Assembly: GCF_900187305.1 (NCBI RefSeq)
Contig: NZ_LT906434.1
Coordinates: 2,356,001 to 2,420,000, forward strand
Direction of reading: 5' to 3'
Source of the DNA: Neisseria zoodegmatis
GTDB lineage: Bacteria > Pseudomonadota > Gammaproteobacteria > Burkholderiales > Neisseriaceae
DNA length: 64,000 bases
Shown here: piece after piece, positions 17,204 to 26,240 of the stretch
Position numbering within the stretch: the first letter of the stretch is position 1
Layout of the letters: each line of letters starts with the position of its first letter
Position numbers and translations under genes: made by a program
Notes under the pieces: generated by a model
Seen by the model: only the letters and a program-made list of their open reading frames with translations
What the model was told of the DNA's origin: nothing
The model's database searches: none

Positions 17204-17311
17204 GTTTCTGTTTCGTTTCGGTATTGTTTCATCTGACAAAAGGGTCGTACTTCCGAATCTTTCGTCAAGATACACCTACAAAATTCAATCTAAGTCGGCA
17301 AACATCTCAAA

Positions 17312-18499
17312 CTATCTGCCAGCTTCATGTGTTTTACGGATCACGGTAGCCAAAGGTTTGGCGGCACGTCTGCGGATGGTATTGATATCGAGTTTACCGC
17401 TGTTTTCACCCCAAATAGCCAACGCCGCGCCTAAGATCTTATCGGTGTTTGCAATCTTATTAGCACGGTTTTCGCCGTCCCATACGCCTAAATCCCAGCG
17501 TTTTTCAATATCGGCTCGGGCAAAATCTACATCGTGCTTGAAGTTTTTACGGTCGCTTGGCACCAGATACAGATAATAAGAATTGTAGTTCAACACCGAA
17601 AAGCCTTTGTCCATCAGATCAGGCATACTCATGCGGATTTCGCGGCGTCTTTGTGCCGTATCGCGGTTATCGGGATCGCCGTCGTAACTCCAATAAGTAA
17701 TTTGAATATTGCGGTTCAGGTTATCTACCGTCCCTTTGATCAAACCGTCGTTCCACATGCGGGTGGTCAATTTTCTTGCGGCCAAATGGTCGGCCAACAT
17801 GTTGGCATAGCGGATAAATTCATGGTTGCTTTCGGAGCTGTATCCGAATTCATCACCGCCGATATGGAAATGCTTGCTGTTTTTACCGAAGGCATCGGCC
17901 ACTTCATTGATCAGCGTTTTGACGAATTCAACGCTTTTGGGATTGTTGACATTGATTTCGTCCGAATCTTGAGGAGATTTCAAAGCGTTCACATAAGCCT
18001 TGCCGTGTTTAAGCTCAAGCAGCGTGAAAATACCGGTCATGTGGTTGGGGCTGCCGACTTCGGGAATCACTTCCACTTTCCTTTCCGCCGCATAGCGCAC
18101 GATATCGTTTACCTGTTCGAAACTCAAAAACGGCTTGCCGTTTTTAGGGTTGATATAGATGCCGTCTTTACCGCGGATGGCATCTTTCGCCCTTTGTCCC
18201 AAAAGGTGGCTTTCTAACGCATAGTTTTCATGGTCGGAAAAGTGCAGGTGCAGAAAAGTGCCGCCGGATTTCGCCAAATCATCGATAAAATCTTTGATGG
18301 TGCGCACGGGGTAAAACCTTCTGGCGGTATCCAGCATCAAACCGCCCTGCTTATATTTGCCGTGGCTGTGCATGCCTGCCGCGAGAGACTCTTGCCGCCC
18401 CGTGGGTGCTAAAGAACATAATACTGAGAAAGCGCCGAACAACAGATATAAAGAAGATTGTTTCAGGATTTTGGATAAAGCGTGAAATTTATGATTCAT
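17312..18499 (-). CDS. dspB: Dispersin B homologue: GH20 beta-hexosaminidase
   Basis: The 395-residue protein aligns end to end, from memory, with dispersin B (DspB) of Aggregatibacter: LHLHFSDHENYALESHLL, GKDGIYINP, HFHIGGDEFGYS and YWSYDGD are nearly identical. With a constant offset of 33 residues, all active-site positions I recall are kept: Arg60, Asp216-Glu217 (catalytic pair), Trp249, Trp270, Asp275, Tyr311, Trp363 and Glu365. Dispersin B cleaves poly-beta-1,6-GlcNAc (PNAG) and disperses biofilm. A hydrophobic N-terminal segment (about 15-42) indicates export through a signal peptide; there is a Cys28 but no good lipobox. The gene has its own classical terminator, AT-rich flanks and no DUS, as expected for acquired DNA. 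Confidence 0.92.
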   Translation of the reverse strand: MNHKFHALSKILKQSSLYLLFGAFSVLCSLAPTGRQESLAAGMHSHGKYKQGGLMLDTARRFYPVRTIKDFIDDLAKSGGTFLHLHFSDHENYALESHLLGQRAKDAIRGKDGIYINPKNGKPFLSFEQVNDIVRYAAERKVEVIPEVGSPNHMTGIFTLLELKHGKAYVNALKSPQDSDEINVNNPKSVEFVKTLINEVADAFGKNSKHFHIGGDEFGYSSESNHEFIRYANMLADHLAARKLTTRMWNDGLIKGTVDNLNRNIQITYWSYDGDPDNRDTAQRRREIRMSMPDLMDKGFSVLNYNSYYLYLVPSDRKNFKHDVDFARADIEKRWDLGVWDGENRANKIANTDKILGAALAIWGENSGKLDINTIRRRAAKPLATVIRKTHEAGR

Positions 18500-18807
18500 A
18501 AATATTTGAAATGTATGAGTTATTTGGGTTTAAATTGTTATTCTAGCCTAATTTTCAACCATTTTTATAATAATTCTCCGGCAAGACGTTCAAAACGGCT
18601 CTTATTTTTCCTTCTTTTACGTCATCTGCACGCTCATTTTTCAAAGTTCGAGCACATCCGAAAAATATAAAAAATCATTTTAAAATATGAAGTTGAAACG
18701 GTTTTCTAGCTTAAAAAATCCGAATCATTTATAATTGCATCATTTTCACCCTCTAAAAAATCAAACAGGCCGTCTGAAAAAGACGGCCTTCAGCAGGAGT
18801 ATCCGCC
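18500..18807. other. AT-rich divergent region between dspB-like gene and sspA
   Basis: About 308 bases with no reading frame. A TATAAT box at 18730-18735 is a likely -10 for sspA, although no good -35 is spaced from it. A DUS-derived hairpin lies in the sspA leader (18767-18789). I see no clear promoter for the dispersin-like gene. Confidence 0.5.
18767..18789 (+). promoter_or_regulatory. DUS-derived hairpin in the sspA leader
   Basis: AGGCCGTCT, five bases, AGACGGCCT. The second DUS copy has lost its TTC end, so the arms are nine base pairs. It ends six bases before the AGGAG ribosome site of sspA and lies downstream of the TATAAT box, so it would be part of the leader RNA rather than a gene end. 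Confidence 0.45.
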
Positions 18808-19413
18808 ATGATGACACTTTACTCGGGCATCACTTGCCCGTTTAGCCAGCGTTGCCGTTTTGTTTTGTTTGAAAAAGGCATGGATTTTGAAATCAAAGAC
18901 GTTGACGTGTTCAACAAGCCCGAAGATTTGGCCATTATGAACCCCTACAACCAAGTGCCGGTATTGGTTGAGCGCGATTTGATTCTGCATGAGTCCAACA
19001 TCATCAATGAATATATCGACGAGCGTTTTCCCCATCCGCAACTGATGCCGGGCGACCCCGTTATGCGCGGTCGCGGCCGTTTGGTATTGTTCCGCATGGA
19101 AAAAGAGCTGTTCAGCCATGTACAAACGTTGGAAAACCCCGAAGCCAGCAGCAAAGAGCAGGCTAAAGCGCGTGAAGCGATTTCTCAAGGCTTGACCATG
19201 CTTGCTCCCGCATTTTCCAAAACCAAATACATCATGGGCGACGATTTCTCAATGATTGACGTGGCTTTGTCGCCGCTGTTGTGGCGCTTGGATCATTACG
19301 ACATCAAACTGGGCAAATCGGCCGCACCGATTTTGAAATACGCCGAACGTATTTTCCAACGCGATGCTTTCATCGAAGCCTTAACCCCCGCAGAAAAAGC
19401 CATGCGCCGCTAA
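18808..19413 (+). CDS. sspA: Stringent starvation protein A (GST-fold RNA polymerase-binding protein)
   Basis: The 201-residue protein has the thioredoxin-like N-terminal half (MMTLYSGITCPFSQRCRFVL, then NQVPVLVERDLILHESNIINEYIDERFPHP) and an all-helical C-terminal half of the glutathione S-transferase fold. SspA homologues bind RNA polymerase and modulate stress and virulence genes rather than acting on glutathione. AGGAG lies seven bases before the ATG. sspB follows after 43 bases with a DUS in between; the two form the typical sspAB unit. Confidence 0.93.
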   Translation: MMTLYSGITCPFSQRCRFVLFEKGMDFEIKDVDVFNKPEDLAIMNPYNQVPVLVERDLILHESNIINEYIDERFPHPQLMPGDPVMRGRGRLVLFRMEKELFSHVQTLENPEASSKEQAKAREAISQGLTMLAPAFSKTKYIMGDDFSMIDVALSPLLWRLDHYDIKLGKSAAPILKYAERIFQRDAFIEALTPAEKAMRR

Positions 19414-19456
19414 ACAAAGGCCGTCTGAAACGCCCAACCGACAAAGGAAAATCCTG

Positions 19457-19909
19457 ATGAGTGCCAGCACCAAACCCTATCTGCTCAGAGCGCTGTACGA
19501 ATGGTGCCTCGACAACAACCAAACCCCGCATATCGTGGCATGGGTCAACGAGCACACCCGCGTGCCTATGCAATATGTGCGCGACAACGAAATCGTGCTC
19601 AATATCGGCACTACCGCCAGCCATAATCTGACGATAGACAACGATTGGGTGCATTTCTCCGCCCGCTTTGCCGGCGTGGCGCACGAAATTTGGATTCCCG
19701 TCGGCCACATCATCAGCATTTTCTCCCGCGAAAGCGGCGAAGGCATGGGCTTCGAGGTGGATCCTTATCAGACGGAAAGCGAGAAAAACGGCCAAGACCC
19801 GCTGCATCTGCTCGAAAAAGATATCGAACGCAGCCGTGCCGAATCTTCCGACAACCACACGCCCGACGACGGCAACAAGCCGAAAAAAGGTTTGAAGCTG
19901 GTGAAATAA
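19457..19909 (+). CDS. sspB: SspB, ClpXP specificity-enhancing adaptor
   Basis: The 150-residue protein has a compact SspB domain (about 1-110; STKPYLLRALYEWCLDNNQTPHIVA) followed by an acidic, flexible linker and the short C-terminal ClpX-binding module GLKLVK. SspB delivers ssrA-tagged and some other substrates to ClpXP. AAAGGA precedes the start. It is the second gene after sspA and ends at a strong bidirectional DUS hairpin. Confidence 0.93.
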   Translation: MSASTKPYLLRALYEWCLDNNQTPHIVAWVNEHTRVPMQYVRDNEIVLNIGTTASHNLTIDNDWVHFSARFAGVAHEIWIPVGHIISIFSRESGEGMGFEVDPYQTESEKNGQDPLHLLEKDIERSRAESSDNHTPDDGNKPKKGLKLVK

Positions 19910-19944
19910 AACCTGTCGTTCCCAAAGCGTTTGCTATCGTTTAT

Positions 19945-19995
19945 CAAACCATGAAGGCCGTCTGAAAAATCATTTCAGACGGCCTTCATGGTTTG
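19945..19995. terminator. Long DUS hairpin between convergent sspB and the amidotransferase gene
   Basis: The DUS pair is extended by nine more pairs (CAAACCATGA and its complement) to a 51-base palindrome. The A-rich side faces one way and the T-rich side the other, so it can act on both strands. Confidence 0.8.
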
Positions 19996-20032
19996 CAACA
20001 CATATCTCTAACCGCTATCGGCAGTTTTCAAA

Positions 20033-20875
20033 CTACACACTCACACCGGCCGCACGCGCAATCGCCAAGCCTTCTTCCACGCCCATATACACCGGCGGCT
20101 CCGGCCTGTTGCGGCGCACAATATCGCCGTCGCAAAACATTACCAACTCATTCACCGCCAGCTGCGACCACGCCTCATTGCCGGTCAGCGGCAGCGTCGC
20201 AATCACCACCACTTTATCGTTGGGCGTCGTTACCGCGGCGAAATCCACTTTCACATCATCGTCCAGCAAATGCGCTTCGCCAAACGGCGCTTTACGCACA
20301 ATGTAATGCAAGAGCGTACTGGCGTGCGCAAACAAACAGTCACCGTTGGACATCATAAAGTTAAACAAACCATAGCTGCGGATTTCTGCCGTCAATTCAG
20401 CCACCGCATTAAATAAAGTATCGGCATCCGGCTTGCGTGTAAAACGGCAGCGCAACTGCTCCAAAATAGCGCAAAACGCCCGCTCCGAATCCGTATTGCC
20501 CACCGCCTGATAAAACTCACCTGCCGGCGGAAAATAATTTTTCAGATGGCCGTTATGCGCAAACAGCCAATACTCGCCCCACATCTCCCGCATAAACGGA
20601 TGGGTGTTCGCCAACGAAGTCTGCCCCTGCGTGGCTTTACGGATGTGTGCAATCACATTTTCCGACTTAATCTGATAAGCACGGATCAAATCCGCCACCG
20701 GCGAATGCGCGCTCGGTTTGTCGTCGTGAAACAGGCGCACACCCTTCCCCTCGAAAAAGCCGATGCCGAAACCGTCAGCATGATGGTCGGTCAGCCCGCC
20801 GCGGCGGCGGAAACCTTCAAACGAAAAAACAATATCGGTGGGCGTGTTGCAATTCATGCCGAGAAGCTGGCACAT
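20033..20875 (-). CDS. Class II glutamine amidotransferase (YafJ-like)
   Basis: The 280-residue protein starts MCQLLGMNCNTPTD; once Met is removed, Cys2 is the N-terminal nucleophile of class II amidotransferases. Further family features are the GLTDHHADGFGIGF region (about 26-40), RKATQGQTSLANTHPF (about 86-101) and WLFAHNGHLKNY. The start at 20875 is required by this chemistry and has AGGA upstream. YafJ-type proteins are stand-alone glutaminase domains, possibly involved in removing damaged or unwanted amide metabolites; the physiological acceptor is unknown. Confidence 0.87.
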   Translation of the reverse strand: MCQLLGMNCNTPTDIVFSFEGFRRRGGLTDHHADGFGIGFFEGKGVRLFHDDKPSAHSPVADLIRAYQIKSENVIAHIRKATQGQTSLANTHPFMREMWGEYWLFAHNGHLKNYFPPAGEFYQAVGNTDSERAFCAILEQLRCRFTRKPDADTLFNAVAELTAEIRSYGLFNFMMSNGDCLFAHASTLLHYIVRKAPFGEAHLLDDDVKVDFAAVTTPNDKVVVIATLPLTGNEAWSQLAVNELVMFCDGDIVRRNRPEPPVYMGVEEGLAIARAAGVSV

Positions 20876-21047
20876 AAGTATCCTGCCTTTGGTGTTCGAA
20901 TGATGTTTAAAGATGCCGTATTGTGCGTGAAAACCGCCGTTTTTAAAAGCCCGCCGATGTACGCCATCCACCGCCTGCGCAGCAGCCCCGCTCCGCTTTC
21001 GGGTCTCTCAGATTTTATTCAGACGGCCTCTGATATATCCTTTATAA

Positions 21048-22289
<1,242 letters not shown>

Positions 22290-22426
22290 AACATAACAAG
22301 GCCGTCTGAAATCCCTTAAAACAACGATTGCAATGTGATTTGGTTTCGATTTTTCTAGTCGGAGAGGCCGTCTGAAACGGCAGACTTTCTCTCCGCCGCA
22401 TTATCTGACTACAAAGGAGAAAGAAA

Positions 22427-23101
22427 ATGGCAAAAACGACACCGGCCAAAGCAACATCGGCAAAACCCACCAAACCCGTCAAACCGGTTAAGCCCGCCAA
22501 ACCCAAACCCCAAACCGGCAGCACCGCACGCCCCCGCGTCAGCCCTAAAAAACCGGCTTGGGCGGATATGGTTGAGCACTATAAAACCATTCCCAGCCAC
22601 GAGTTTTATCCGCTCATTTCCAAACGCTGGGCGGAATTGGCAGAGCGCGAACCGACCGTTTGGGAAAACACCTGCGCAGCACGCATGTCTTACGCGCTGA
22701 ACCACAGCGGCATCCGCCTGCCCGCCAACCGTGCCGGCGCATTTATCGGCGACAAAGACAAAAAGAACCACTGGTTCAGAGTGCGCGAACTCGGCGAATT
22801 TCTCAAAAAACAATTCGGCAAAGGCACCGTCGAATACCGCCCGCCGCGCTTGAAATCGGATGACGACGCCGACTTCGATTCGGCCGCGTTCCAAGAAAGA
22901 ATTGCCGCCGTCAAACAAAACGTGTTGGCAAAAATCAAAGGCAAAACCGGCATCGTGATGTTTGAAGTCGAAGGCTGGGGCAACGCCCGCGGCCACGAAA
23001 GCGACGACGACAGCGAATATTATTTCTGGTTCGCCAGACTGTCACCCAATCCCAACCGCCCGATACAGACCGTTAAAGTGATTTTTTGGGAACTGACATA
23101 G
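22427..23101 (+). CDS. tae4: Tae4-like type VI secretion peptidoglycan amidase effector
   Basis: Residues 45-224 match Tae4 (DL-endopeptidase that cleaves gamma-D-Glu-mDAP in peptidoglycan stems). NTCAARMSYALNHSG (81-95) holds the nucleophile Cys83, and GIVMFEVEGWGNARGH (175-190) holds catalytic His190, both in the order seen in Salmonella and Enterobacter Tae4. Two features are unusual: residues 1-42 are a Lys/Pro/Ala-rich extension with repeated KP units, and after His190 the usual TLWNG-type segment is replaced by an acidic ESDDDSEYYFW. There is no signal peptide, as expected of an injected effector. GGAGAAAG lies before the ATG. The immunity gene overlaps its stop codon. Confidence 0.85.
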   Translation: MAKTTPAKATSAKPTKPVKPVKPAKPKPQTGSTARPRVSPKKPAWADMVEHYKTIPSHEFYPLISKRWAELAEREPTVWENTCAARMSYALNHSGIRLPANRAGAFIGDKDKKNHWFRVRELGEFLKKQFGKGTVEYRPPRLKSDDDADFDSAAFQERIAAVKQNVLAKIKGKTGIVMFEVEGWGNARGHESDDDSEYYFWFARLSPNPNRPIQTVKVIFWELT

Positions 23102-23487
23102 TGTCGGTCAAAAGCATCACATTGATTGCCGCCTCCGCCCTGCTGCTTCCGGCAGCCGTTTCTGCCCGCGGCACGGGCGGAGTGCCGCATCTCGATTTCC
23201 GAGATTTCGCCCTGCAAGAATGCTTGAATAGCAACTATGAAAAAGCAGGCCTCTACCAACGTCGCAGCCTGCAAGACTATTCCCGCCCGAAACCGCGTTA
23301 TTCGCCTTCAGACTGGCTGAAACTGATTGATTTTGTGGAAAACAAAACCGGCGATTTCCATCGGGAGCGCATCAGCATACACAGCGAAGAATCGGGCGAC
23401 ACCGAGATGAACACGATTTTCGCCCGCTGTATGGCGTTTTACCATTCCAAAGAATTGGCAGGTTTTTTGAAAAAGAACAGATATTGA
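23101..23487 (+). CDS. tai4: Tai4-like periplasmic immunity protein
   Basis: The 128-residue product begins with a GTG whose first base is the last base of the tae4 stop codon (TAGTG), so it is translationally coupled to the effector. A clear signal peptide (SVKSITLIAASALLLPAAVSA) sends it to the periplasm, where Tae4 acts. The mature domain is helical with two conserved-looking Cys (in LQECLNS and FARCMAF), in keeping with the Tai4 family of dimeric inhibitors that plug the Tae4 active site. Assignment rests on size, export signal, gene order and these residues. Confidence 0.8.
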   Translation: MSVKSITLIAASALLLPAAVSARGTGGVPHLDFRDFALQECLNSNYEKAGLYQRRSLQDYSRPKPRYSPSDWLKLIDFVENKTGDFHRERISIHSEESGDTEMNTIFARCMAFYHSKELAGFLKKNRY

Positions 23488-23531
23488 GCAATGAGGCCGT
23501 CTGAAAACATTTTCAGACGGCCTCATTGCTC
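23486..23531. terminator. DUS hairpin between convergent tai4 and the nuclease immunity gene
   Basis: GAGCAATG plus DUS pairs with DUS plus CATTGCTC in a 46-base palindrome that begins inside the tai4 stop codon and ends one base before the stop codon of the opposite gene. It fills the entire gap and must serve both transcripts. Confidence 0.8.
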
Positions 23532-23532
23532 T

Positions 23533-24777
23533 TTAAAATTCAGACGGCACCTCTACCGGGCCTCCGTCATCGCGTTTAACCAAACGCCAAACGGCATCAT
23601 CTTTAGTTCGATGACGTTCTCCATTGGGCAAGACCCAAATATGCTCGCCTTCCATCGGAAAAATTTCTCCTTTTTCAAAATGTTGTTCAATCCCTTCAGA
23701 AAGGTTATCCGGCACCCACATACCGCTGAAAGGCACTTCATACGGTTTCTGGCGGTACACCGGCATCAACTCGGCTTTATCCCCTTCAGGGTTGAAAATA
23801 CCCTGTTCGAAATTAGCGTTATCCCAACGGCGCAGCCAATAATAACCCTGCGAGGCCGAATAACGGGTTTTGCCGTTGCCGTAAGCGGAATGCATCGCAT
23901 CTTTCAGCTTTTCCACCCGAGCCGGACGCAGCAGGTTGTTGACCACCAAATAGGGAACCGGCAAGGGCTTGTTGCGGTCGCCGGTTGACGGGAAACTCCC
24001 CGCTTTGAATATCATCGTGTCGTTACAGGTTTGCAGGGTAATGTCGGGATAGTGGTTTAACACATTGTCCACTTCCTGCTTGTTCAGACGGCCTTGTAAT
24101 TTTTTACCGACAAAGGTGTACCAGTTGATAGATTTCAGGCCAGTCTCCCAGTTGGTATCATTTGGTGAAAAGTCAGGTGTTACGCCCCAATAACGTTTGG
24201 TAGTACTGTGTTCGTAAAACTGGTATTCGTAACCGCCATAAGGCAATGAAAGCGTCAATCCGGCATAACCGTGAAATATGGAAAACTGTTTACAAAGATA
24301 TGTTATCCACTCTTCAAACTCCTGTTTACCTTGAGATGTTTGCAAAAGGGAAACCGGCAAATTAATTTGAATATAGGATGGTTCTGCATTCAGTTCTATA
24401 TCGGGTCTTGCAGTCAGTGTCCTTATTGCATAGTCAGACGAATAGTCGCCCCACTCATCACTACTTAAATAACCGAATAAAGCCTCCCCTTGCTCAGCTG
24501 CTGCAATCATTTTCTGTTGTTTTTTGACAAAGGCCGTCTGATTCAGTTTAGCGAAGCGACGCATCCCTTTCCAAAAATGGGATTTCAAATAGGGATGGTA
24601 ATGCATATAGAAGCGGTCAAACACTTCCAAAACCTTGCGCTGCCCTGCCACCGAGCCACCGTCGTGAAAGTAAATCAGAATAACCAACCCCAGTTGTGCC
24701 AATATCTTGTGCTCTTCATCGTGCAGAAGAATATCGCGGTATTCCTGCTCCAAGGCTTCGTATTGTTTTGATAGCAT
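23533..24777 (-). CDS. DUF3396-type T6SS immunity protein (TsiV-like)
   Basis: The 414-residue protein has no signal peptide, so it acts in the cytoplasm. The region around 25-320 matches the DUF3396 / type VI immunity family (LGLVILIYFHDGGSVAGQR, GYAGLTLSLPYGGYEYQFYE, GLKSINWYTFVGKK). Residues 330-414 form a second, probably SH3-like, domain (ending in GEHIWVLPNGERHR). It starts three bases after the stop of the VRR-NUC effector gene, with AGGAAA before the ATG. DUF3396 proteins are the known inhibitors of VRR-NUC effectors (TseV/TsiV pairs of Salmonella), so the partner assignment is well supported. Two DUS copies lie in the gene. Confidence 0.82.
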   Translation of the reverse strand: MLSKQYEALEQEYRDILLHDEEHKILAQLGLVILIYFHDGGSVAGQRKVLEVFDRFYMHYHPYLKSHFWKGMRRFAKLNQTAFVKKQQKMIAAAEQGEALFGYLSSDEWGDYSSDYAIRTLTARPDIELNAEPSYIQINLPVSLLQTSQGKQEFEEWITYLCKQFSIFHGYAGLTLSLPYGGYEYQFYEHSTTKRYWGVTPDFSPNDTNWETGLKSINWYTFVGKKLQGRLNKQEVDNVLNHYPDITLQTCNDTMIFKAGSFPSTGDRNKPLPVPYLVVNNLLRPARVEKLKDAMHSAYGNGKTRYSASQGYYWLRRWDNANFEQGIFNPEGDKAELMPVYRQKPYEVPFSGMWVPDNLSEGIEQHFEKGEIFPMEGEHIWVLPNGERHRTKDDAVWRLVKRDDGGPVEVPSEF

Positions 24778-24780
24778 GTT

Positions 24781-26235
24781 TTATTTCCTATGTCGGTTAT
24801 CAAATTCTCGAACTTTTTCTTCCCAACCCTCCAAATGGCTGGTATCCGAATTTTCACCGCATTCTTGCCACGGCAGGTAACGGATAATTTCATATTCATT
24901 GCGTTTATATGTTTGACCTTTCGGTTTCCTCTCAACAAGGTAGTGATACTCATAACAATTGCTGCGCTCTTCAAAACGTTCATCCGCCGCCCATACCTTT
25001 GCTGACACACCTAATGCAGGGGCAAATCTAGCAAGCCTCAATAAAAACGTTCCGGCGCCCAGTAGTGCGGCGGGGGCGAAATAAGCCGCTGCTGCAACAA
25101 CCGCGACTGTCAGCACAACGATTGTGATGATTTCTTCTTTGTTGTCTTTAACAAACTTCAACGCCAAAGCCAGCGTATCGTCACCGGACATTACCACCTC
25201 TGCCTCCTGAATATAAGGCAGATGGTCACGCGGGATATCTTCATATTGTTCCAGATAGTCGGCAGCTTGCTGCAACTCGGCATCACTATATTCGACAACC
25301 TGACCATTTTCGCCTACCCAGCGTATGCCGTCTGAAGTACGTTCGAAATTGCCGAAACTGTCAAACCAAGGCGAATTGCGGCTCAACATTTCTACGGTTT
25401 CCGGACGGTAAGCCGCTTCCAAATCTTGCTTGTTAACCAATTCGCCGGACAGGATGTTGACAGGTTTGCCCGATGGAGGCGTTAGCCACGGTTCAAGACG
25501 AATTTTAGGCAACAGTTCTTCTTGTTTAAAACCAAACGCAGGCACCAAATCGGGCGAAAATTCATAAATATGCCGTTTGTTGTCTTTATTATTATCTTGC
25601 CAAATTTTTAATACGGCAAAGCGTTCGTGAGTGGCTATTTTTTTATAGGTTTTTTCCTGCTCATCATCCAAATAGTCTTTTCCATACTTCATTTCCACCA
25701 ACCGTTTGAGATTGTGACCATAGCTTTCTCCTGTAGGCGGATATACGGCATTACGTCCCGGCCAACGGATTTTATGATCTTTGACGATAATCAAATCAGG
25801 CCGCTTGACAGTAGCAGCAGCCATAATGGCCGGTGAACCCTTCCAACGTGTATGTCTGCGGTTTTTTCCTTCGGTAGTCGGATCGGTTAAGCCGATTTTT
25901 TCACCGATTTTTTCGATATAGTGTTCATTTTCCTGCTGCTCTTTTTTCCCTGCCTGCCTGTTTCTAGTCAAATGAGGCACAGGCGTTCCTTCTCCTTGGG
26001 GAACGCTGAAACTGACTTCAGGTTTGTAAGGCCAATAGTAGCCGGTCATTTTTTCCGTTAAGTTGACGACATGATCAAAGCCGTTTTGCTTTTTATCCTG
26101 CGTTTTCTTCCCCATCCGAAGTTTGGGTTTGTAGTATCTGAGAACGTAATCCCATACCAAATAAAGATAACCTAAATCAGACAATTCAATATCGGCATAT
26201 TTTCTATCAACTTCCAGTCGTGTAATCATCGTCAT
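24781..26235 (-). CDS. VRR-NUC nuclease effector of type VI secretion (TseV-like)
   Basis: The 484-residue protein carries a PD-(D/E)xK nuclease of the VRR-NUC type: KRPDLIIVKD (metal-binding Asp147), LVEMKYGKD (Glu181 and Lys183) and the downstream helix with DEQEKTYKK (Gln193, Tyr197). The preceding 140 residues lack a known marker domain. After residue 330 it has an acidic segment and one strongly hydrophobic stretch, IITIVVLTVAVVAAAAYF (about 362-380), then a basic Cys-containing tail. Such enzymes cut DNA of competing bacteria. The start follows the vgrG stop by five bases, so translation is coupled, and the cognate immunity gene follows by three bases. Confidence 0.82.
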   Translation of the reverse strand: MTMITRLEVDRKYADIELSDLGYLYLVWDYVLRYYKPKLRMGKKTQDKKQNGFDHVVNLTEKMTGYYWPYKPEVSFSVPQGEGTPVPHLTRNRQAGKKEQQENEHYIEKIGEKIGLTDPTTEGKNRRHTRWKGSPAIMAAATVKRPDLIIVKDHKIRWPGRNAVYPPTGESYGHNLKRLVEMKYGKDYLDDEQEKTYKKIATHERFAVLKIWQDNNKDNKRHIYEFSPDLVPAFGFKQEELLPKIRLEPWLTPPSGKPVNILSGELVNKQDLEAAYRPETVEMLSRNSPWFDSFGNFERTSDGIRWVGENGQVVEYSDAELQQAADYLEQYEDIPRDHLPYIQEAEVVMSGDDTLALALKFVKDNKEEIITIVVLTVAVVAAAAYFAPAALLGAGTFLLRLARFAPALGVSAKVWAADERFEERSNCYEYHYLVERKPKGQTYKRNEYEIIRYLPWQECGENSDTSHLEGWEEKVREFDNRHRK

Positions 26236-26240
26236 GGTAT

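Larger units (their letters stand above)
16780..17311. other. AT-rich intergenic region between dspB-like gene and lipoprotein
   Basis: About 530 bases, very rich in A/T from about 16880 to 17160, without DUS. It contains the promoter and operator candidates for the lipoprotein gene and the terminator of the dispersin-like gene. No convincing reading frame is present. Confidence 0.6.
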
